A stretch of 64,000 bases of DNA from assembly GCA_020634115.1 (NCBI GenBank), contig JACKCH010000011.1, positions 248,001 to 312,000 on the forward strand, read 5' to 3'. Within the stretch, counting starts at the first letter, position 1. Each line of letters begins with the position of its first letter. The DNA is from Anaerolineaceae bacterium. GTDB lineage: Bacteria > Chloroflexota > Anaerolineae > Aggregatilineales > Phototrophicaceae. Positions 57,349 to 64,000 of the stretch are shown one piece after another. Under the pieces are notes generated by a model. It searched no databases, had not been told where the DNA came from, and saw nothing but the letters and a program-made list of their open reading frames with translations. Made by a program: the position numbers and the translations under genes.

Positions 57349-58599
57349 GTGTTTAACTCAAAGCGTATCAAACTGTTTTTCACGATCACCCTACTGAGTA
57401 TCCTGACCCTGGTCGCCATTGGCGCAGTCATGGCCCAGGATGAACTCATGGGTGAAGTTCCCGGCTTTGCCAGTTGGGAAGAAGTCCTGGCAGCCGCTGA
57501 AGGCACCACCGTCAATTGGTGGATGTGGGGCGGCAGCGACAAAATTAACACCGATGTGGATACGGATATCGGCCAGCGAGTACTGGAACTATACGGCATT
57601 ACCCTGAACCGCGTTCCCAATGGCGCGGAACTGTTTGTTGACCAGGTACTGAATGAAGCCGCCGCCGGTGTTGAAGAAGGCGCTATTGACCTGATGTGGA
57701 TCAACGGTGAGAACTTCAAAACTCTGGCAGAAGCCGACTTACTCTATGGCCCCTGGTCGGAATCCATCCCTAATGCTGTATACGTTAATTGGGCAGACCC
57801 CGCCCTGGCCTATGATTTTGGCTACCCTGTGAATGGTTATGAATCGCCCTGGGGTCATGCTCAATTCGTGATGGAATACAATACCGCCCTGGTCGGCGAC
57901 ACTCCGCCAACAACGTTTGAAGACCTGGCAACCTGGATTGAGGAAAATCCTGGCCTTTTCACGTACCCCGCATTGCCCGACTTCACAGGCAGTGTATTCG
58001 TGCGCCATGTGTTCTACTGGGCAGCTGGCGGGCCAGAACCATTCCTGGGCGACTTCGATCAGGCCGTCTTTGATGAGTATGCCCCGAAAGTGTGGGAATA
58101 TCTGAACGCGATTGAACCCAATCTGTGGCGCAGCGGTGAGACGTATCCTGAAGCAACCGTTATGGATAGTATGCTGGCGAACCAGGAAATTGCCTTCAAT
58201 ATGCATTACGGCCCGGCCAATGCCGCTAATAACATTATGCAGGGCATTTACCCGGACACGATCCGCACCTTCGTGTTTGATACCGGAACGATTTCTAATA
58301 ATAACTTCGTGGCGATTCCGTTCAACTCTCCCAATCCGGCAGGCGCGATGGTGATTGCCAATTACATTCTGTCGGAAGAGCTTCAGTTGAAACTTGTTGA
58401 TCCTCAGAAGTGGGCCTGGCTATCCCCCATTTCTCCCTCTGTGTACTCGGAAGACTTCCAGCAGGCCGTTGCCAATATGGAACTCCACCCGGCGATGCTT
58501 CCCGCTACGGTCCTTGCCGCTGCTGCGTTGCCAGAACCGAATGGTGATTGGGTTACCGCGATTGAAGCTGGATGGATCGAGAACGTCCTGAAGAAATAG
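57349..58599 (+). CDS. ABC transporter substrate-binding protein (YnjB-like)
   Basis: 416 residues from a GTG with AGGAG about 9 bases upstream. The signal peptide ends near residue 29 (LLSILTLVAIGAVMAQ); there is no lipobox Cys. The mature part is a type-2 periplasmic-binding fold (TTVNWWMWGGSDKINTDVDTDIGQRVLELYGITLNRV; IDLMWINGENFKTL; ESPWGHAQFVMEYNT). It resembles YnjB, the binding protein of putative thiamine/polyamine-like importers. Aromatic residues are frequent, as in nucleoside or heterocycle binding sites. It starts 162 bases after the isomerase and is followed by two permeases and the ATPase. Confidence 0.9.
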   Translation: MFNSKRIKLFFTITLLSILTLVAIGAVMAQDELMGEVPGFASWEEVLAAAEGTTVNWWMWGGSDKINTDVDTDIGQRVLELYGITLNRVPNGAELFVDQVLNEAAAGVEEGAIDLMWINGENFKTLAEADLLYGPWSESIPNAVYVNWADPALAYDFGYPVNGYESPWGHAQFVMEYNTALVGDTPPTTFEDLATWIEENPGLFTYPALPDFTGSVFVRHVFYWAAGGPEPFLGDFDQAVFDEYAPKVWEYLNAIEPNLWRSGETYPEATVMDSMLANQEIAFNMHYGPANAANNIMQGIYPDTIRTFVFDTGTISNNNFVAIPFNSPNPAGAMVIANYILSEELQLKLVDPQKWAWLSPISPSVYSEDFQQAVANMELHPAMLPATVLAAAALPEPNGDWVTAIEAGWIENVLKK

Positions 58600-58665
58600 C
58601 CCGCTATACAGCACTGAACAGGATGGTCGGCAACTGCCGGCCATCTTTTCTAAACAGGAGTTGCT

Positions 58666-59538
58666 ATGAACCGACTCAAGGTTATGGAAAAGCTGCGAGT
58701 CCCTTTAATGCTTTTCCCGGCGCTGGCGATTATCGTCGTCTTGTTCGGCGGGGGGATGATCGCCGGGGTAGGACAAAGCGTGGGCTATTTCCCGGTTATT
58801 GGCCTGGAGAATTTCACGCTCAATTACTACCGGGATGTTCTCGCTGATCCCGGCTTTTTCACCTCACTCTGGCTCACCTTCCGCTTGGCATTCATGAGTA
58901 CGGTAGCTTCCTCGCTACTGGCCGTAGCTTTTGCGCTGGTACTGCGACACTCGTTTCGAGGAAGTCGCTTACTGACCTTAATCTATCAGATTCCGATCCC
59001 GATCCCGCATCTGGTGGTGGCAACCGGCATAGTATTGCTCGTCAGCCAGAGCGGTCTTTTGTCACGAGGATCAGTCGCTTTAGGGCTAACGCATACCCCG
59101 CGCGATTTCCCGGTGATGGTATTTGACCCGTCGGGGATTGCCATTCAGTTGACGTTTCTCTGGAAAGAGATCCCCTTCATAGGCATCGTTGTCCTGGCGG
59201 TGCTGAAGAGTGTTGGCCCACAGTATGAAGAGATCGCCCGAACACTGGGAGCGAATAGCTGGCAGCGTTTCCGTTATGTACTTTTTCCCTTAATGCTACC
59301 GGGGATTTTATCAACTTCAATCATTGTTTTCGCTTTTGTTTTCGCTAACTACGAGATACCTCTTCTTCTCGGTGTGCGATACCCAACCACACTACCCGTT
59401 ATGGCGTTTCGCTACTATCAAGACCCTGATCTTGCGCTGAGACCACAGGCCATGGCGATCAGCATGATCCTGACAGTGGTTTCTATCATATTGCTGGTGG
59501 TCTATAAACGCCTCGCTAAATACGCGGTCGAGTCATAA
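58666..59538 (+). CDS. ABC transporter permease 1
   Basis: 290 residues with six membrane helices of the BPD-transport family. The EAA loop, which docks on the ATPase, is EEIARTLGANSWQRFRYVLFPLMLPGI. The long periplasmic segment (about 30-62) holds FPVIGLENFTLNYYRDVLADPGFFTSLWLTF. AGGAG is 5-6 bases upstream of the ATG. It pairs with permease 2, 18 bases downstream, in an importer with the binding protein and the ATPase encoded in the same order as in polyamine-type systems. Confidence 0.93.
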   Translation: MNRLKVMEKLRVPLMLFPALAIIVVLFGGGMIAGVGQSVGYFPVIGLENFTLNYYRDVLADPGFFTSLWLTFRLAFMSTVASSLLAVAFALVLRHSFRGSRLLTLIYQIPIPIPHLVVATGIVLLVSQSGLLSRGSVALGLTHTPRDFPVMVFDPSGIAIQLTFLWKEIPFIGIVVLAVLKSVGPQYEEIARTLGANSWQRFRYVLFPLMLPGILSTSIIVFAFVFANYEIPLLLGVRYPTTLPVMAFRYYQDPDLALRPQAMAISMILTVVSIILLVVYKRLAKYAVES

Positions 59539-59556
59539 CGTAAAGGGGCCATATCC

Positions 59557-60360
59557 ATGCAAAAAACGTTTCGTTGGATCGCTATCATCGCCATCGTGTT
59601 AGGCGTAGCACTTCCCGTTATCCCACAAATTATCTGGTCATTTGCATTTCGCTGGCTGTTTCCGTCGCTGTTGCCCACCGAGTGGAGCATGAGTTCGTGG
59701 AGCTATGTCTTTTCGCCTTCATCCCGGGTAGTGGAAGGCTTCGTAAACAGCCTGGAAATCGCGGTTTTTGTATGCATTCTTTCGATTCTGGTTGGATTGC
59801 CGGCGGCACGAGCAATCGCCCTGAATGATTTCAAAGGCAAAGGTCTTATTGAGTGGCTATTGATGGTGCCCATTATCGTGCCGGGGATTGTCTCCACCCT
59901 GGGAATCCACCAGTTGTTCATTCGCCTTCATCTGACGAACACATTCATCGGCGTCAGTCTGGTTCATCTTATCCCATGTATACCCTACATGGTGCTGGTG
60001 ATGATTAGTGTCTTCTCTAATTACGGCACAGAACTGGAAGATACAGCCAGGACACTGGGAGCTGGCCCGATTCGCGTTTTTCTGAATGTGACACTGCCCG
60101 GTATTGCGCCAGGGCTATTGGTAGCCACCATGTTCACTTTTCTGATTTCGTGGGGGCAGTACATTACGACAGTACTCATCGGGGGTGGGACTATCATCAC
60201 GTTGCCGATTGTTTTGTTCCCCTTCATCACCGGTATAAACTACTCTAACGCCGCTGCAATTAGCCTGGTTTTCGTGGCTCCTGCAATTCTGGTGCTGATT
60301 TTGACCTCGCGCCAATTGGGTCAGGATTCAGCAGTTATGGGAGGATTTGGACGACTATGA
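59557..60360 (+). CDS. ABC transporter permease 2
   Basis: 267 residues, six membrane helices of the BPD-transport family. The EAA loop is LEDTARTLGAGPIRVFLNVTLPGI. An N-terminal loop after the first helix (RWLFPSLLPTEWSMSSWSYVFSPSSRVVEGFVNSL) matches the sister permease in layout. AAAGGGG lies upstream of the ATG. The gene overlaps the ATPase start by 4 bases (ATGA). The two permeases differ in sequence, so a heterodimeric channel is expected. Confidence 0.93.
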   Translation: MQKTFRWIAIIAIVLGVALPVIPQIIWSFAFRWLFPSLLPTEWSMSSWSYVFSPSSRVVEGFVNSLEIAVFVCILSILVGLPAARAIALNDFKGKGLIEWLLMVPIIVPGIVSTLGIHQLFIRLHLTNTFIGVSLVHLIPCIPYMVLVMISVFSNYGTELEDTARTLGAGPIRVFLNVTLPGIAPGLLVATMFTFLISWGQYITTVLIGGGTIITLPIVLFPFITGINYSNAAAISLVFVAPAILVLILTSRQLGQDSAVMGGFGRL

Positions 60361-61406
60361 CGCATGTGATGCTCAAAGATTTAACCCGTCGTTTTGACGA
60401 TGTGCTCGCGGTCAACAACCTCAATCTTGAGGTGGAATCCGGCGAATTGATCGCCTTTCTAGGGCCTTCTGGCTGCGGAAAAACCACCACACTGCGTATG
60501 ATTACCGGTTTGTTGCTGCCATCGTCAGGTGATGTCCAGTTTGACGGGAAATCTATGGTTGCCATTCCCACTGAAAAGCGCGGTGCAGTCATGGTGTTTC
60601 AGAAGCATCTGTTGTTTCCGACAATGGATGTCGCCCGGAACGTTGGCTTTGGCCTCAAGATGGCGGGCATCGCCAAAAAAGAGATTGACCGCCGTGTGAG
60701 CGAAATGCTCGAATTAGTGCATCTGCCTGGATTTGAAACCCGCCGCCCACACGAACTGTCCGGCGGCCAGCAGCAGCGTATCGCCCTGGCACGCGCCTTG
60801 ATTGTCCGCCCCAATGTGCTGTTGTTAGATGAGCCGTTGGCGAACCTGGATGCTAACCTGCGTCTGGAGATGCGTGAATTGATCCGCTCAATTCAACGTG
60901 AGATGAGTATCACCAGCATTTTCGTTACGCACGATCAGGAAGAGGCCGTTATGCTGGCAGATCGTATCGCGCTGATGTTTAACGGTGTCTTACAGCAATA
61001 CGATGTACCCCAGGCGTTTTACGAATGTCCCAACTCTACTGATGTCGCTCATTTCTTCCGCAATGATAATTTCCTGGAAGGCGTGCGAAAAGGTACTTAT
61101 GTCGAGACAGGGTTAGGCAACCTGGCGATTATGTCCGAGCATGTCGTACAACCTGATGGCAAAGTCATTGTCACCGTTCGCCCGGAAGACATTCATCTGA
61201 TACCGAATGGTGAAGAAAACCTGATTCAGGCACGGGTGCTGGCGGAAGCCTATCTGGGAACCTATAAACAGGTTCAGCTTGATGTGATGGGCAATACCTG
61301 GCTGGCACATGGGCCTGCCGATTTCACTGCCGTCGTGGGAGATACCATCACAATCCAGCTTCCGAAAAGCCGTATCTGGCTGCTCCCGCATACGAGCGAA
61401 AAATAA
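60357..61406 (+). CDS. ABC transporter ATPase (PotA/CysA-like)
   Basis: 349 residues. Walker A GPSGCGKTTT (about 35-44), Q-loop VFQKHLLFP, signature LSGGQQQR, Walker B LLLDEPLANLDA, and switch His in VTHDQEEA. The C-terminal 110 residues are a TOBE-type regulatory domain (VRPEDIHLIPNGEENLIQARVLAEAYLGTYKQVQLDVMG). It powers the importer formed with the two permeases and the YnjB-like binding protein. It overlaps permease 2 by 4 bases and ends one base before the next ATG, so it is translationally coupled on both sides. Confidence 0.95.
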   Translation: MTHVMLKDLTRRFDDVLAVNNLNLEVESGELIAFLGPSGCGKTTTLRMITGLLLPSSGDVQFDGKSMVAIPTEKRGAVMVFQKHLLFPTMDVARNVGFGLKMAGIAKKEIDRRVSEMLELVHLPGFETRRPHELSGGQQQRIALARALIVRPNVLLLDEPLANLDANLRLEMRELIRSIQREMSITSIFVTHDQEEAVMLADRIALMFNGVLQQYDVPQAFYECPNSTDVAHFFRNDNFLEGVRKGTYVETGLGNLAIMSEHVVQPDGKVIVTVRPEDIHLIPNGEENLIQARVLAEAYLGTYKQVQLDVMGNTWLAHGPADFTAVVGDTITIQLPKSRIWLLPHTSEK

Positions 61407-61407
61407 C

Positions 61408-62490
61408 ATGCACAATACCCGGCTGTTCAAAAAAGTGTATGGCTGTATGCTCGGCGGCGCGATTGGTGATGCGCTGGGCGGCCCGGTGGAACATATGACC
61501 CCAGAGGCGATCCGGGAAAAATACGGCGGGAATTTGGATCGCTTCGTTCCTTACACACGGCCTCCGGCTCATCATGCCCAATTTGCTGAAGGGGATGGTA
61601 TCGGCGCATATACCGACGATACACGCCTGAAGCACCTCCACTGCCAGGCGATTTTCCAGGCAGGCGGCAAACCCCGTCCCGGTGATCTGGCAATGGTGCT
61701 GGCGCAAGCCTACCACCATGCGCCGGATGCTTTGCATGAGGGGTTTGTTGAAGAATATTACATGCAGGCACTCTGGGGCGAAGATAAAGTCGCGTTCGGC
61801 GGAGAGCCGACCAACGGTTCCCTGATGGCAAACTCCCCACTGGGGCTGATTACCGCCTGTCGCCCGGACGAAGCCTACCAGCTTGGGTTTGATCTGGCCT
61901 TCCTGACCGCCGGTTATGCCCGAAACAGTTCCGCGATGCTGGTTGCGGCGGTTGCAGAAGCCATGCGTCCGAACACGACGGTGGATGGGATTATTGATGC
62001 GGCCCGCAGTGCGCACATACGCTTTTCTCGCCGCCGTGAGGGTGACCACTGGCACAACACGGAATGGCGCTATGATCCCAATATTCAATTTCTGGACAAG
62101 GCGCTGGAAGTTGCCCGCCGCGAACGCGATGTGTTTGCTATCCGTGAACCGCTAATGAATATTCTCGAATGGGGTCATCTCTTTTCCGAGGCGATTCATA
62201 CGTTGGTTGTTGCGCTGGCGATGTTTGTCGCGGCAGAGGGTGATGTCAGGAAGTCAATCATGGGCGCGGTTATGTACGGGCGAGACAAAGATAGCTACGC
62301 CAGCGTAGCCGGGGCGCTGGCCGGAGCATTCAGCGGCGTGGATGGCATCCCGGAAGCGTGGATACAACCCGTGATTACGGGCAACCCGGCTGTGGATATG
62401 CACGATTACGCGGAGAGGCTTACTAAATTGATCCTGAAGGATTACGAACAGTCCCGCATCAACATAGGTGACCTGGGGGCGCTGCTATAG
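61408..62490 (+). CDS. ADP-ribosylglycohydrolase-fold protein
   Basis: 360 residues from the ATG at 61408, one base after the ATPase stop. The family's opening VYGCMLGGAIGDALGGPVEHMT is present. YTDDTRL (Thr69-Asp70-Asp71-Thr72) and GRDKDSYASVAGALAGAFSG (Asp293, Asp295) provide the two-magnesium site of ARH enzymes. These remove ADP-ribose or act on related N-glycosides such as ADP-ribosylated arginine, glutamate or O-acetyl-ADP-ribose. Being in an import operon with a nucleoside hydrolase and phosphorylase, it probably attacks a glycosidic bond in an imported nucleoside-like compound. The insertion YTRPPAHHAQFAEGDGIG before the Asp pair is unfamiliar. Confidence 0.9.
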   Translation: MHNTRLFKKVYGCMLGGAIGDALGGPVEHMTPEAIREKYGGNLDRFVPYTRPPAHHAQFAEGDGIGAYTDDTRLKHLHCQAIFQAGGKPRPGDLAMVLAQAYHHAPDALHEGFVEEYYMQALWGEDKVAFGGEPTNGSLMANSPLGLITACRPDEAYQLGFDLAFLTAGYARNSSAMLVAAVAEAMRPNTTVDGIIDAARSAHIRFSRRREGDHWHNTEWRYDPNIQFLDKALEVARRERDVFAIREPLMNILEWGHLFSEAIHTLVVALAMFVAAEGDVRKSIMGAVMYGRDKDSYASVAGALAGAFSGVDGIPEAWIQPVITGNPAVDMHDYAERLTKLILKDYEQSRINIGDLGALL

Positions 62491-62528
62491 ATTTCTTTCT
62501 TTGAATAGAGATACCAGGAGAAGACACT

Positions 62529-63632
62529 GTGCCACAGTTTCCAAAGCTCACACAAGACGAAATGCGCCAGCGCCTTGAACCGCCTTCGGGCAGAATACGA
62601 CTGCTCATTGATACCGATACGCACAACGAAATTGACGATCAGTATGCGATTGCCTGGGCGCTGCTTTCGCAGGATGTTTTTGACATTGAAGGTGTGGTTG
62701 CCGAACCGTATTCACACCGGCACCACCGCGAACCCCTGCTGGCGGCCTATGATGCGCTGAAGCAGAACGCGAATACCAACGTCGGCACGACGATGCCGGA
62801 TATCGCCATGCGTTACGCGGTTTCAGCCCGCCGCATGATCGAAAACGGCATGAATCCCCATGAAATTCGCTTTGTAGACCCTGACGAAGGCATGGAACTC
62901 AGTTATCAGGAGATTCTGAAAGTGTTTGAACTGCTGGATGAGGACCCGTCCGGCAAAGTTTTTCGAGGATCGCCAGGGTATATGCAAACCCTTGAAAAAC
63001 CGATCCATAGCCCGGCGGCGGAATTCATCGTCCAGCGCGCTATGGCAGATGATGATCGCCCGCTGTATATCGCTGCGATAGGATGCCTGACAAACATCGC
63101 GTCCGCTATCCTGATTGAGCCTGAGATTATCCGGCGTATTGTTATCTTGTGGACGAGTTCGTACCCTTCGCACATCGAACATTTTTCCCACCTGGCATCG
63201 CTCAACCTGATGCAAGATCCGATCTCATCGCGCCTGCTGTTTGACTGCGGCGTGCCGCATGTCTATCTTCCCGGTTTCTATATCGGCGAACAACTCAAAC
63301 TTTCGCTGCCGGATATGGAACGGTGGGTTAAAGGAAAAGGCAAGATAGGTGATTATCTGTATCACCTGTATACCCACAACCCGATTCACCCCATGATCGG
63401 CGTAAACGACCATTTCGGGCGTACCTGGGTGATCTGGGACGTCATCAACATTGCCTGGCTGTTGAACCCGGACTGGGTGCCATCCCACATCGTTCACTCC
63501 CCTGTTCTGACCGATGATTTGTATTACAGGCAGGACACCAGTCGCCATCTGATGCGTGAAACATACGGCTGTAACCGTGACGAAATCTTCCGGGATTTCT
63601 TCACCAAACTGAATCAAGCGCCGCGAGCATAA
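62529..63632 (+). CDS. Nucleoside hydrolase (IunH-like)
   Basis: 367 residues from a GTG, with AGGAG 7-9 bases upstream. Family signature RLLIDTDTHNEIDDQYAIAWAL, with Asp28, Asp30, Asp36 and Asp37 in the Ca-binding site. Later elements fit the inosine-uridine nucleoside hydrolase fold: YIAAIGCLTNIASAI and RIVILWTSSYPSHIE, and a late acidic region (INIAWLLNPDW). The usual GPLTN-A reads GCLTNIA. It cleaves the N-glycosidic bond of ribonucleosides, giving base and ribose. It follows the ARH-fold gene by 38 bases and precedes a nucleoside phosphorylase by 48. Confidence 0.93.
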   Translation: MPQFPKLTQDEMRQRLEPPSGRIRLLIDTDTHNEIDDQYAIAWALLSQDVFDIEGVVAEPYSHRHHREPLLAAYDALKQNANTNVGTTMPDIAMRYAVSARRMIENGMNPHEIRFVDPDEGMELSYQEILKVFELLDEDPSGKVFRGSPGYMQTLEKPIHSPAAEFIVQRAMADDDRPLYIAAIGCLTNIASAILIEPEIIRRIVILWTSSYPSHIEHFSHLASLNLMQDPISSRLLFDCGVPHVYLPGFYIGEQLKLSLPDMERWVKGKGKIGDYLYHLYTHNPIHPMIGVNDHFGRTWVIWDVINIAWLLNPDWVPSHIVHSPVLTDDLYYRQDTSRHLMRETYGCNRDEIFRDFFTKLNQAPRA

Positions 63633-63680
63633 TTATTCACCTGGCGGCGCTCTCATGTCATTGAGAGATACGAGAATTTC

Positions 63681-64000
63681 ATGGCGACATTTCGTTCAAT
63701 TATGGAGATTAAGGCGGAAGAGTGGCTGGTGGCGATGGGTCTCGCACCGGAAGATGTGCCGGATGTCATCATTGTGGAGGGCAGTTGGTGGCGAGCACAG
63801 CGCAGCCAATGGCGGCTGGGATATTTGCACGATGTACACGAACTCGCGTTCCCGGATATTTTCTGGGGGCACTGGAAAGATCGCAAAATCGGCTTCTGCA
63901 TGGCTTACGGCGCGGCACGTACGGTTGAAATTATCCACCTTTTCGGCGTACTGGGCACAAAGCTCGCGGTACAGATTGGCACCTGCGGCGGGTTGCAGGC
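63681..64000 (+). CDS. Nucleoside phosphorylase, N-terminal part, cut by window edge
   Basis: 106 codons are visible. The segment GFCMAYGAARTVEIIHLFGVLGTKLAVQIGTCGGLQ matches the phosphate-binding and strand region of purine-nucleoside/uridine phosphorylases (IGTCGGL). The N-terminal 70 residues (MATFRSIMEIKAEEWLVAMGLAPEDVPDVIIVEGSWW) include a helical extension not usual in UdP or DeoD. It would split nucleosides with phosphate to give ribose-1-phosphate. It is the sixth enzyme or transport component of the locus, which continues beyond the window. Confidence 0.85.
   Translation, partial: MATFRSIMEIKAEEWLVAMGLAPEDVPDVIIVEGSWWRAQRSQWRLGYLHDVHELAFPDIFWGHWKDRKIGFCMAYGAARTVEIIHLFGVLGTKLAVQIGTCGGLQ

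Noticed and set aside
1..64000. CRISPR array, rRNA operon or complete transposase.
   Set aside because: No evenly spaced direct repeats, no rRNA signature and no transposase-like protein were seen on either strand.

Overview
The window looks like chromosome of a Chloroflexota bacterium, probably of the Anaerolineae group. This is an inference from GC-rich genes with short operons, Thr/Pro-rich extracellular linkers, secreted WD40 propellers, a fused kinase/DNA-binding regulator, futalosine-pathway menaquinone genes (mqnA, mqnC) and a P-II-like protein beside a CPA2 antiporter. No rRNA, CRISPR array or recognisable transposase is visible. One tRNA (Gln, UUG) is present.

Layout. 1-8 kb: the end of a Tal/PGI-type isomerase, a large sensor kinase fused to a response regulator, a zinc-ribbon protein, proline dehydrogenase and a secreted WD40 protein. 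8-15.4 kb: a plus-strand block with a dienelactone hydrolase, mqnA, an epimerase, a vapBC toxin-antitoxin pair, mqnC and a secreted WD40 gene. The WD40 gene is bracketed by a 26-bp duplication of the mqnC 3' end. 15.4-20.9 kb: minus-strand genes, headed by a TIR domain fused to an inositol-monophosphatase domain. 21-24.7 kb: a TetR operon with twin operators, a membrane protein and an OsmC protein. 25-32 kb: a DUF177 gene and the sigma-70 gene behind a consensus promoter, followed by accessory genes separated by four near-copies of one terminator hairpin. The sigma gene's last 35 bp are repeated in front of the second hairpin. 32-35.5 kb: cupin, monooxygenase-like, AraC, SDR and hypothetical genes. 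35.9-40.4 kb: a surface-sugar cluster (GT39-type transferase, acetyltransferase, aminotransferase, dehydrogenase). 40.5-54.8 kb: TPR protein, 5'-nucleotidase, beta-helix protein, orphan terminase, FprA, metal-ABC permease, EamA transporter, antiporter with P-II-like partner, and the tRNA.

55.3-64 kb: a coherent nucleoside-scavenging locus. A divergent GntR regulator has clear operators. It faces a sugar-phosphate isomerase, a complete ABC importer, an ADP-ribosylglycohydrolase-fold enzyme, a nucleoside hydrolase and a nucleoside phosphorylase cut by the window edge.

Three features stand out. First, gene 3' ends and terminators are duplicated around cargo genes at mqnC and at the sigma gene, which suggests insertion of small cassettes at gene ends. 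Second, the TIR-IMPase fusion. Third, a dispersed family of GTAGGG-ended palindromes whose stem cores change while pairing is kept.
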